Source: a bacterium
GTDB lineage: Bacteria > SZUA-182 > SZUA-191 > JAJRXT01
Direction of reading: 5' to 3'
Assembly (NCBI GenBank): GCA_024277605.1
Contig: JAJRUU010000067.1
Span: 1 to 13,690 of the forward strand
DNA: 13,690 bases
This document shows, piece after piece, positions 1-6,355 of this stretch (the first letter of the stretch is position 1; every line of letters starts with the position of its first letter). The translations under genes were made by a program, and so were the position numbers. The notes beneath the pieces were generated by a model that made no database searches, had not been told where the DNA came from, and was given only the letters and a program-made list of their open reading frames with translations.

Positions 1-1906
1 CGCAAACCCGGTCTGTATCCTCCTTGTAAGCCACACCTATATCAAACAGGTAAAATGAAAATTCGCGGGTCATATTGGATAAGGTATTGACCGCACCATT
101 CGGAAAAACATGTACCGTGCCATCCAAGCCGCGCAATACAGTGGTGCGCAGATTAATCGCCTCCACCAAGCCCCCTGTACCATTTAATATAGCAACATCG
201 CCAACCCGAATCTGGTTCTCGACAATCATGAACAGTCCACTTATTACATCCCGTACCAGGTTCTGCGTGCCAAATCCCAGGGCCACCCCAAAAATACCCG
301 CCCCAGCCAGCGCCGGGCCGATATCAAATCCCAGCTCACGGATAACCATAAGGATCGCAATTACCCAAACAGTAAAAAAGGCTGCCTTCTGCAATACCCC
401 GCTTATGGTAGCCACCTGTTTTTCTATTTCCACATCAGGAACATTTTCTTTTTCTTTCCGGTTAGTTGCAATTTTTTGTTCAAACTTTTTGATCATAAAA
501 TTAGCTATCTGGACGAACAAAACAGCAATTCCCAAGATAACCGGAATACGAACCAGCCGAAAAACATAATTTGAATACTGGGTGAAAAATTCGAAAACGC
601 CCACCTGCCACATATCCAGTACCAACAAAAAGCCTGCCACTAAAATCACCAGATCACCCAGCCTGCCAATCAACATCACATAGCGATTCAGCTGTTCTTC
701 CAACCCGGGAAATCGCTCACGAATATTGGCGCTGACCTCGAATAAACGCTTAAAAGCTAATCCCCACAGTTGCCAAACCCCAAATGTAATCACCATGATC
801 AGCACACTTTTAAGGCTAGAGTACAATAGATACCGCCAAAGCTTATCAAACCCCAACAGAGAGAGAAGCACAATAATCGCCGCATACACCAAAACCACCA
901 GATAAAAGTTTCCGCTGATAGAATTAAGCAACCGCTTAAAGCCAGTAATTATTGAACTATCAGTGTTTAACAATTCCAAAGACAAGCCAGCTGAGACGCT
1001 TTCCTTGCCTTGGGCAAAAATCAAGGAAGCCAGTATAACCATGCCCACCCTATAAACCGCACCGAGTATAAGAGCCAATTCAGTCAGACCGTAAAAAGAG
1101 CTTAGGCTTATAGCTAAATACGCCCACAGGGAAAAAAGTAATAGCCGTCGGCTCCAAATGAAAATATAATTTGCAGCCTCATCACTCAAACTCATTAATC
1201 TGAGACGGGCATCCTCTGGAGCCAATAAATGAGAAAACGCATACAATACCGTGCGGTAAATCACTAAAGCCGCCAATATGCGGGTGAATAAAGACGCTGC
1301 TTGAGGCAATACCAGCCATAAAAAGACCCACGCTGCTGCCGCCAAAATGAGCAAGGGATACACATCCAGAAACCACTTAAGACAAGCAACCTTAAGCTTA
1401 TGGCCGAAACCTGCAATATCTTCGATAGCAATCTTAGCCGACCAACACTTGGCAGACTTTTTAAGCAATATCAGCAACAAAAGCCCTACCCCGCAGGCTA
1501 AGCCCAGCTTAAGTCCTAAATCCAGCAAACGGAATAAGTTTTCTTTAGCGCTAAAAAAACTCGTCAATTTATGATAATCTGAAGCCACTTCCCCCAGTGT
1601 TTCCCCAAAGCCTTCCATTTTAGAACTAAGCAACGCTTGATAGCGGCTAAAAACCGCTATAAAATCAACTCCGGCCTCCGGTTTCGGAGCTTTTCCAGCC
1701 TGCTGCAAAAGTTCTTTTTTAGCCCCAAGCAACGCATTAAGCTGCTTAAGCATATCTTCGGTTTGTTTGTCGTCAGCAAGCAGTTGGATGACTCCCTCCA
1801 GCTGCTTGATTTCAGCTTGCTGCGTATTAGTATCTTGTTCAGCGTAGCTAAAAGTGGCGCATAACGCCCAGCCTGCCAGCATTAAACAAATAAGTATGCG
1901 TTTCAT
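1..1906 (-). CDS. Large MscS-family mechanosensitive channel (3' end outside window)
   Basis: About 635 residues are visible and the reading frame is open to the left edge. The N-terminus looks like a signal peptide (MKRILICLMLAGWALC..., probable cleavage near residue 22). A charged, probably coiled periplasmic segment follows (about 23-120), then many hydrophobic segments. The conserved MscS pore helix starts near residue 530 (GPALAGAGIFGVALGFGTQN). The beta domain follows, with RVGD and the family motif FPNGAVNTLSNMTREFS near 601-617. Such proteins gate in the inner membrane and release solutes on hypo-osmotic shock. The long multi-helix N-terminal extension with a signal peptide resembles the YbiO/MscK-like large members rather than minimal MscS. 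The ATG at 1906 is preceded by AAGGGA. The gene starts 30 bp after the DUF3365 gene and is probably co-transcribed with it. The family assignment is firm; the subfamily is inferred. Confidence 0.9.
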   Translation of the reverse strand, partial: MKRILICLMLAGWALCATFSYAEQDTNTQQAEIKQLEGVIQLLADDKQTEDMLKQLNALLGAKKELLQQAGKAPKPEAGVDFIAVFSRYQALLSSKMEGFGETLGEVASDYHKLTSFFSAKENLFRLLDLGLKLGLACGVGLLLLILLKKSAKCWSAKIAIEDIAGFGHKLKVACLKWFLDVYPLLILAAAAWVFLWLVLPQAASLFTRILAALVIYRTVLYAFSHLLAPEDARLRLMSLSDEAANYIFIWSRRLLLFSLWAYLAISLSSFYGLTELALILGAVYRVGMVILASLIFAQGKESVSAGLSLELLNTDSSIITGFKRLLNSISGNFYLVVLVYAAIIVLLSLLGFDKLWRYLLYSSLKSVLIMVITFGVWQLWGLAFKRLFEVSANIRERFPGLEEQLNRYVMLIGRLGDLVILVAGFLLVLDMWQVGVFEFFTQYSNYVFRLVRIPVILGIAVLFVQIANFMIKKFEQKIATNRKEKENVPDVEIEKQVATISGVLQKAAFFTVWVIAILMVIRELGFDIGPALAGAGIFGVALGFGTQNLVRDVISGLFMIVENQIRVGDVAILNGTGGLVEAINLRTTVLRGLDGTVHVFPNGAVNTLSNMTREFSFYLFDIGVAYKEDTDRVC

Positions 1907-1936
1907 ATTATTTTTCCCTTAGTCAGCTTACATCAA

Positions 1937-2515
1937 CTATTTAAAGGGTATCCTTATGGAAAAAGCGCCCCTTAATTGGTCTGCTGAATAGCCGGTAGCC
2001 TGATCGTGAGGATATTTGGTTTTTAATTCGGTTTTGACTTCATCAGTGATTTCAGCTACCTTACCGTGACAATTCAAGCATATCGGTTTTATGGTTATAG
2101 CCTTCATGTAGCGAAATTCTTTTACTCCTTGGATGATAACGGTTTCGTAACGCTCCAGATTTTTTTCGCTTTGCTCCTGTTTGGCAAAGTATCGCAATAC
2201 ACTATACTCATATTCATCCGGACGATTTAATGGATTTCGCTGCCTGGTGGAAACCCGGCGCACCGTCCACCCCCTGTCCCGGGAAATTTTACTGGCAATA
2301 TGCGCCGCTTTCTCTGAACATACGCCAATCGCATTTACCGGCCCGCCGTCAGTTAAAGCTGTTTTTAGTTCTCCCTTTAAACTCGCTTCAAATTCAGCGA
2401 CTACTTCCCGCGCTTTTTTCAAATGCTCATCAAGTTCAGCCGCCCGCGCACTACCGGCGAAGAGTACGCAACAGCAAACCACCGCCGCCAATACCAGCTT
2501 AAAATAAGTCTTCAT
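1937..2515 (-). CDS. Exported DUF3365 (Tll0287-like) haem-binding protein
   Basis: 192 residues with a clear Sec signal peptide (MKTYFKLVLAAVVCCCVLFAGSARA, probable cleavage after residue 25) and one c-type haem motif, CLNCH, at residues 146-150. The pattern of an early helix, a central conserved segment with VCSEKAAHIA and RQRNPLNRPDEYE, and then the CXXCH near the C-terminus is typical of the DUF3365/Tll0287-like fold, which forms periplasmic haem domains or sensor inputs. No kinase or cyclase is fused here, so it is a stand-alone periplasmic protein. Its partner is unknown. The ATG at 2515 is preferred: GGAG lies 9 nt upstream. An in-frame TTG two codons earlier would sit only 3 nt from that GGAG. 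The GC-rich 13-bp repeat array occupies its 5' leader, and the MscS-type channel follows 30 bp downstream. Confidence 0.85.
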   Translation of the reverse strand: MKTYFKLVLAAVVCCCVLFAGSARAAELDEHLKKAREVVAEFEASLKGELKTALTDGGPVNAIGVCSEKAAHIASKISRDRGWTVRRVSTRQRNPLNRPDEYEYSVLRYFAKQEQSEKNLERYETVIIQGVKEFRYMKAITIKPICLNCHGKVAEITDEVKTELKTKYPHDQATGYSADQLRGAFSIRIPFK

Positions 2516-2534
2516 ATGCAATTACTCCAATACC

Positions 2535-2625
2535 GGACAGGTCCGGCGGACAGGTCCGGCAAACAGGCCCGGCAGACAGGCCCGGCGGACTCATCCGGCC
2601 AGACTCGTCCGGCGGACTTGTCCGC
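2535..2625. repeat. 13-bp GC-rich tandem array (about 7 units) with GGACNNGTCC palindromes
   Basis: Seven consecutive units with consensus GGACAGGTCCGGC start at 2535, 2548, 2561, 2574, 2587, 2600 (14 bp) and 2614 (12 bp). Units 1 and 2 are identical; the others diverge by a few bases. The end units form palindromes: CCGGACAGGTCCGG at 2533-2546 and GCGGACTTGTCCGC at 2612-2625. The array directly abuts the TAA of the M17 N-domain gene (2626-2628) and ends just before the ribosome-binding site of the DUF3365 gene. It therefore makes up most of the 110-bp gap. It could fold as a terminator or leader structure, but there is no T-run on the transcribed strand. Confidence 0.85.
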
Positions 2626-3174
2626 TTAGAATCCGATAAGGCTTACCTGCTTTATCGATTTAAGACTCTTTCGCACCTGATCCTTATTTTTTTTGGTTTT
2701 TAAATCATTAAAATTTGTAATATACAGTTTGAACTCTCTGACATTTTTACCTGCTTCTTCAATTCCCTGAATTAATCCCTCCAGCATACCGCTCACAGTA
2801 TCACCCACATCCCACTTCCAGCTTTCATGAAAGGGCACCGTCGTAACCAGTTGAAGTATATCGACATCACACATAGTCAACGCCGCCTGTTTCCAAACGC
2901 TAAAGACCTTATCAGCCTGCATTTCTACAGTTGATCCCATGCCTAACAGTAATGCTTTGCAAGCGGCAATCCTGTTTTGAGTAGCCAGCATCACCACATC
3001 CTGGAATTGGCCGGATATTTTCCCCTCCTTGATTAACCTGGAGATGAATCCGCACATATACCAATCTACCGTACCGGTGGCTCCTTTCGGCGGGTGCACA
3101 TCGCTGTACAGATACAGCAATGCCGCATCACAATTTACCCAAATTATAGGCTGTTCTAATATTTGAATGATCAT
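2626..3174 (-). CDS. Stand-alone peptidase M17 N-terminal-domain protein
   Basis: 182 residues with no signal peptide. Residues about 15-155 resemble the macro-domain-like N-terminal domain of leucyl aminopeptidases (Peptidase_M17_N). This covers DAALLYLYSDVHPPKGATG, the DWYMCGFISRLIKEGKISG segment, and the strand-turn LATQNRIAACKALLLGMGS. The catalytic M17 metallopeptidase domain (NTDAEGRL and metal-binding Asp/Glu/Lys residues) is absent, so it is unlikely to be a peptidase. Its role is unknown, possibly ligand binding. The last 25 residues are lysine-rich. Its ATG overlaps the nusB TGA in an ATGA junction, so translation is probably coupled to NusB. From memory, small proteins of this type sit next to nusB in some Desulfobacterota, but this is inference. 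The GC-rich array begins directly after the stop codon. Confidence 0.7.
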   Translation of the reverse strand: MIIQILEQPIIWVNCDAALLYLYSDVHPPKGATGTVDWYMCGFISRLIKEGKISGQFQDVVMLATQNRIAACKALLLGMGSTVEMQADKVFSVWKQAALTMCDVDILQLVTTVPFHESWKWDVGDTVSGMLEGLIQGIEEAGKNVREFKLYITNFNDLKTKKNKDQVRKSLKSIKQVSLIGF

Positions 3175-3593
3175 CCCTGGTGGGCGATTTTATCTAATAT
3201 TCCATTAATAAAACCGGCTGATTCAGTGGTGCTGTATTTTTTGGCTATATCCAAAGCCTCATTAATACTGACTTTGGGTGGAATGTCATCGCAATATAAA
3301 ATTTCATAAATGGCAACACGCATGATGTTCTTATCTACTTTTGCAATTCGCTCTAAACACCAGTTATGGGACTGCTGACCAATTCGCTCATCAATCTGAT
3401 CCAGCTGCTTCATGGTACCGCAAACTAACGATTCCGCAAACAGTTTGACCTGGGGGGGGACAAGTCCCCTTCTATTCCGGCAATTATGTGTCTGCCAAAA
3501 CTGCTCCAGCTTATCCGCAACATTATCACTATCAAAATCCAGTTGAAATAGAATTTGGAAAGCGTACTCCCTGGCTTTTCTGCGAGCGCCCAC
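3171..3593 (-). CDS. nusB: Transcription antitermination factor NusB
   Basis: 140 residues, about the usual family length. The N-terminus has the arginine-rich GARRKAREYAFQILFQLDF motif that binds boxA RNA. The C-terminal half has the family signatures KVDKNIMRVAIYEILYCDD, PPKVSINEALDIAKKYS and FINGILDKIA. NusB with NusE (S10) recognises boxA in rRNA leaders and prevents premature termination. The start is GTG at 3593, with AAGGA 11 nt upstream. The segment near residues 41-48 (CRNRRGLV) looks like an insertion compared with the family. It is encoded by a palindrome, GGGGACAAGTCCCC (3456-3469), that matches the one upstream of ribH. A run of eight G/C bases (3452-3459) lies beside it. The frame remains open, so function is probably kept. 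Confidence 0.95.
   Translation of the reverse strand: MGARRKAREYAFQILFQLDFDSDNVADKLEQFWQTHNCRNRRGLVPPQVKLFAESLVCGTMKQLDQIDERIGQQSHNWCLERIAKVDKNIMRVAIYEILYCDDIPPKVSINEALDIAKKYSTTESAGFINGILDKIAHQG
3456..3471. repeat. Palindromic mini-repeat inside nusB
   Basis: GGGGACAAGTCCCCTT matches GGGGACATGTCCCCTT at 4250-4265 in 15 of 16 positions. It has 6-bp arms, GGGGAC and GTCCCC, around a 2-nt centre. It sits in frame inside nusB and falls where the NusB alignment seems to carry about eight extra residues. A preceding G tract extends the left side to eight Gs. Confidence 0.6.
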
Positions 3594-3636
3594 GGCTAAA
3601 TTATTCCTTTTTTAACAGGACAGAAACAATGGAAGT

Positions 3637-3720
3637 AACCACAGATAAACACCGATGAACACTGATACAATCTATTTTTTATCTGTGTTTATCTGTGTTT
3701 ATCTGTGTGCATCGGTGGTT
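3637..3720. repeat. Inverted repeat made of 10-bp units (AACCACAGAT / ATCTGTGTTT type)
   Basis: The 150-bp gap between ribH and nusB holds an inverted repeat. Its left side has three 10-bp units (AACCACAGAT, AAACACCGAT, GAACACTGAT; 3637-3666). Its right side has four units in exact register (ATCTGTGTTT twice, ATCTGTGTGC, ATCGGTGGTT; 3681-3720). The ends AACCAC and GTGGTT are inverted. The two sides can pair into a long imperfect hairpin with a short A/T loop. Similar sequences recur in many environmental bacterial genomes, as recalled and not checked here. Confidence 0.75.
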
Positions 3721-3743
3721 AAATAATCCTGAATAGACTTGCT

Positions 3744-4208
3744 TTACAACTTCTTGTATAAATTGGCCATCTCGATAGCCGACATGGCGGCTTCAAAGCC
3801 GCGATTGCCGGCCTTAACCCCCGCCCGTTCAACAGCTTGATCTACCGTATCGGTGGTAAGTACACCCAAAATCACCGGTATACCAGTAGCTAAAGTCACG
3901 TTGGCCACTCCCTTGACCACCTCGGCGCTGATATAATCAAAATGCGGCGTATCTCCCCTGATAACCGCTCCCAGACAAATAACCGCTTGATACTCTTTCT
4001 TCTGCGCCAGTTTTTGGGCTACCGCTGGAATTTCAAAACACCCCGGCACTCTCACCAATTCAATATCGGCTTCAGCCGCTCCATGCCGGGTGAGCGCATC
4101 CAGCGCCCCGGACAATAACCGGCCAGTAATAAAGTCATTAAAACGACTTACCACAATGGCAAACTTCAACCCGTTAGCAATCAATCCACCTTCTACAGCT
4201 TTCGGCAT
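3744..4208 (-). CDS. ribH: 6,7-dimethyl-8-ribityllumazine synthase
   Basis: 154 residues, full family length. RibH condenses 5-amino-6-ribitylamino-uracil with 3,4-dihydroxy-2-butanone 4-phosphate to give 6,7-dimethyl-8-ribityllumazine, the substrate of RibE. Visible motifs are VVSRFNDFITGRLLSGALDAL (about 19-39), the substrate-binding PGCFEIP (55-61), the catalytic-loop GAVIRGDTPHFDYIS with the presumed catalytic His89, Arg128 in AVERAG, and GNRGFEAAMSAIEMANLY near the C-terminus. These usually assemble as pentamers or 60-mer capsids. The ATG at 4208 has a strong GAGGAG site 6 nt upstream (4215-4220). It follows ribBA across a 92-bp gap holding three palindromes, and both ribBA substrates feed this enzyme. 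Confidence is high. Confidence 0.97.
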   Translation of the reverse strand: MPKAVEGGLIANGLKFAIVVSRFNDFITGRLLSGALDALTRHGAAEADIELVRVPGCFEIPAVAQKLAQKKEYQAVICLGAVIRGDTPHFDYISAEVVKGVANVTLATGIPVILGVLTTDTVDQAVERAGVKAGNRGFEAAMSAIEMANLYKKL

Positions 4209-4214
4209 AGCTTA

Positions 4215-4220
4215 CTCCTC
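4215..4220 (-). promoter_or_regulatory. Ribosome-binding site of ribH
   Basis: GAGGAG on the minus strand, 6 nt before the ATG at 4208. It is one of the strongest sites in the window and lies just downstream of the palindrome cluster, which could modulate access to it. Confidence 0.7.
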
Positions 4221-4231
4221 TTAACTTAAAT

Positions 4232-4279
4232 TTGGTAACATGTTACCAAGGGGACATGTCCCCTTGGGGATATATCCCC
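4232..4279. repeat. Three adjoining perfect palindromes between ribBA and ribH
   Basis: Three perfect palindromes overlap by a few bases. The first is TTGGTAACATGTTACCAA (4232-4249). The second is 22 bp centred at 4256/4257 with core GGGGACATGTCCCC (4246-4267). The third is GGGGATATATCCCC (4266-4279). In RNA each would form a hairpin, and CCCCTTGGGG (4260-4269) offers an alternative pairing between the second and third. They lie in the leader of ribH, 24 nt or more from its start codon. Confidence 0.9.
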
Positions 4280-4300
4280 TTTTTCAAAGGCACCGTAATG

Positions 4301-5503
4301 CTACACATCCTTAAGCAAATGTCCCAGTTTCTTGCGCTTGGTTTCCAGGTAGCGCACATTGCTCTTAGTCGGTTCAATCTCCAGTGGTACTCGCTCGTTA
4401 ATTCTTATTCCATACCCTTCCAGCCCCACTATCTTGCGCGGGTTATTAGTTATCAAGCGGATATACTTAAGCCCTAAATCCACCATAATCTGAGCTCCTA
4501 TACCATAATCCCGCAAATCGGCGCCAAATCCCAGCTTATGGTTAGCCTCTACCGTATCATGACCCTCATCCTGCAGCTCATATGAGCGCATTTTATTCAG
4601 CAAACCGATCCCCCGCCCCTCTTGACGAATATAAAGCACAACTCCCTTACCAGCCTTATCGATCATTTCCATAGCCTGGCGCCACTGCACCCCACAATCA
4701 CAGCGCAACGAACCCAAGGCATCACCGGTAAGACATTCTGAGTGTACCCGCACCAAAACCTCCTCTTCGTGTTCCCATTTACCTTTCACCAAAGCCATGT
4801 GTACATTGTTATCTATCTGGTTACTATACGTATATGCTAGGAAATCCCCGAAGGAAGTAGGGAGATGTACCGTAGCCTCACGAGAAACAAATTTTTCTTG
4901 TTTCATGCGATAGGCAATAAGATCGCGGATACTGACAATTTTAAAATCATGCGCTTTAGCAAATTTCCTAAGTTGAGGCAGGCGAGCCATGGTGCCGTCC
5001 TCATCCATAATCTCGCAGATAACTCCCGCCGGATATAGCCCGGCCAACTGCGCCAGATCCACCGCCGCCTCAGTTTGACCGGCACGCTGCAATACCCCTC
5101 CCTTTTTAGCCCGCAGGGGAAATATATGCCCCGGACGAGCTATATCGGAGGGTTTGGTGTCCGGATTAATGGCGGTTAAGATGGTAGGTGCCCGGTCAGC
5201 GGCTGAAATACCAGTAGTTACCCCATGCTTTGCCTCAATAGATACCGTAAAGGCCGTTTCGAAGGCAGAGGTGTTATCGCTCACCATCATTGAAATATCC
5301 AGCTCATGCAGCCGCTCGGAAGTCATCGGCAGACAGATTAGCCCCCGCCCATGTTTGGCCATAAAATTAATCGCCTCCGGGGTGACTTTTTCAGCGGCCA
5401 GGGTCAAATCACCCTCATTCTCCCGATCCTCATCATCCACCACGATCACCATTTTGCCCTGGCGAATATCACTGATGGCATCTTTTATTTTACTGAAAGG
5501 CAT
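4301..5503 (-). CDS. ribBA: Bifunctional 3,4-dihydroxy-2-butanone-4-phosphate synthase / GTP cyclohydrolase II
   Basis: 400 residues, the normal fused length. The RibB half (about 1-200) makes dihydroxybutanone phosphate from ribulose 5-phosphate. It shows the acidic metal-binding motif DDEDRENEGDL (23-33), TTGISAADRA (97-105) and RPGHIFPLRA...QRAGQTEAAVDL (123-150). The RibA half (about 205-400) opens GTP. It shows the zinc cysteines Cys257, Cys268 and Cys270 in HSECLTGDALGSLRCDCG, RQEGRGIGL (293-301), RDYGIGAQ with Tyr333, and TNNPRK (352-357). All key residues of both halves are present, so both activities are expected. This enzyme supplies both branches of riboflavin synthesis. The ATG at 5503 has AGGAG 6 nt upstream. 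It starts 19 bp after the HicB-like gene. Confidence 0.97.
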   Translation of the reverse strand: MPFSKIKDAISDIRQGKMVIVVDDEDRENEGDLTLAAEKVTPEAINFMAKHGRGLICLPMTSERLHELDISMMVSDNTSAFETAFTVSIEAKHGVTTGISAADRAPTILTAINPDTKPSDIARPGHIFPLRAKKGGVLQRAGQTEAAVDLAQLAGLYPAGVICEIMDEDGTMARLPQLRKFAKAHDFKIVSIRDLIAYRMKQEKFVSREATVHLPTSFGDFLAYTYSNQIDNNVHMALVKGKWEHEEEVLVRVHSECLTGDALGSLRCDCGVQWRQAMEMIDKAGKGVVLYIRQEGRGIGLLNKMRSYELQDEGHDTVEANHKLGFGADLRDYGIGAQIMVDLGLKYIRLITNNPRKIVGLEGYGIRINERVPLEIEPTKSNVRYLETKRKKLGHLLKDV

Positions 5504-5522
5504 ATTTTACTCCTACAATCAG

Positions 5523-5735
5523 CTAATGTAATTTAGTGCAATGCTTCTTCAGTTCCTCCAGGCTGGCTAAATAAGTCTGGATAGCATCCTTTATGTTTTC
5601 TATTGCCTCCTCCTCGGTTTCACCCTGCGAAACACAGCCCTTTAAGGTGGGGCAATAAACCACATATCCCCCAACTTCTTTGTCTTCCTCTATAATTATT
5701 GGAAATTCCGTGGAGTTAGCCTCTCTTTTTATCAT
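5523..5735 (-). CDS. Solitary HicB-like (UPF0150) protein
   Basis: 70 residues. The central part matches the HicB antitoxin fold, GGYVVYCPTLKGCVSQGETEEEAIENIKDAI (22-52), a partial dsRBD/RNase H-like domain. There is no C-terminal helix-turn-helix or ribbon-helix-helix. No HicA toxin (a small dsRBD protein with a conserved His) is visible on either side. It is inserted between ribE (29-bp gap) and ribBA (19-bp gap), inside the riboflavin cluster. The ATG at 5733-5735 has no convincing ribosome-binding site nearby, so its translation may be weak. Orphan HicB-like proteins are common and mostly of unknown role. The family call is good; the function is unknown. Confidence 0.8.
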   Translation of the reverse strand: MIKREANSTEFPIIIEEDKEVGGYVVYCPTLKGCVSQGETEEEAIENIKDAIQTYLASLEELKKHCTKLH

Positions 5736-5764
5736 AAAATAAGCAAATCTCTTGTTTGCTGCGC

Positions 5765-6355
5765 TTAACCATTTGCCCCGATCATCCGCTCCACATATTT
5801 ACCCACCACATCCACCTCTAAATTCACCATTTGCCCGATTCTTCTTTGCCCCAGGGTGGTATGTTTTAAGGTATGCGGGATGAGCGAAATAGTGAACTTA
5901 TCGGCGCTAGCCTCCACCACTGTCAGGCTGATTCCATCTATTGCAATAGACCCCTTGGAAACAATATATTTCATCAATTCCTTGGGAGCTGAAATAGTCC
6001 AAACAGCATGATCCTGCGCTTTTTGTTGACGGCGAATATACCCCACCCCATCCACATGCCCCTGCACCAGATGCCCTCCCAAGCGATCACTGACTTTGAG
6101 CGCCAGCTCCAGATTCACCTTTTCCCCTGCTCGCAGTTTGCCCAATGTAGTACAGCGTAAGGTCTCCGGCATAACCTGTACCGTAAATCGCTGCCCGCTT
6201 GTAGCTACCGCAGTCAGACAAATCCCATTTACACTTACACTGTCACCTAAGTTAAGTTGGCTCGCCAGGGAAGAATCAAGCTGCATTAATGTTAAATTAC
6301 CCCGCCGCCTAAGCGACACTACTTGACCTGAATCCTCAATGATACCGCTAAACAC
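5765..6355 (-). CDS. ribE: Riboflavin synthase (alpha chain)
   Basis: 196 residues made of two tandem lumazine-binding domains. The first begins with MFSGIIEDSGQV and has SVNGICLTAV (41-50). The second has GHLVQGHVDGVG (94-105) and SIAIDGISLTVV (136-147), ending with LEVDVVGKYVER. The enzyme dismutates two 6,7-dimethyl-8-ribityllumazine molecules into riboflavin plus the RibH substrate. The start is GTG at 6355, which fits the invariant MF(S/T)GIIE start. It overlaps the ribD stop codon by 8 nt, indicating coupling. The family and motifs are complete. The gene is also called ribC in some systems. Confidence 0.96.
   Translation of the reverse strand: MFSGIIEDSGQVVSLRRRGNLTLMQLDSSLASQLNLGDSVSVNGICLTAVATSGQRFTVQVMPETLRCTTLGKLRAGEKVNLELALKVSDRLGGHLVQGHVDGVGYIRRQQKAQDHAVWTISAPKELMKYIVSKGSIAIDGISLTVVEASADKFTISLIPHTLKHTTLGQRRIGQMVNLEVDVVGKYVERMIGANG

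Noticed and set aside
122..131. Loss of function in FtsY from an unusual G1 loop (residue numbers of FtsY)
   Set aside because: GVNGGGKTTT keeps all the required Gly, Lys and Thr residues; only the variable position is Gly, and all other G motifs are intact.
75..569. Plus-strand 164-codon open frame
   Set aside because: It is antisense to the conserved pore and beta domain of the MscS-type channel, and its translation has no family features.
2535..2625. CRISPR array
   Set aside because: Units are 13 bp and directly adjoining, with no unique spacers. The same holds for the 10-bp units at 3637-3720. No cas genes are present.
5504..5764. Complete HicAB toxin-antitoxin module
   Set aside because: There is no room for, or trace of, a HicA gene on either side of the HicB-like gene; both flanking gaps are below 30 bp.
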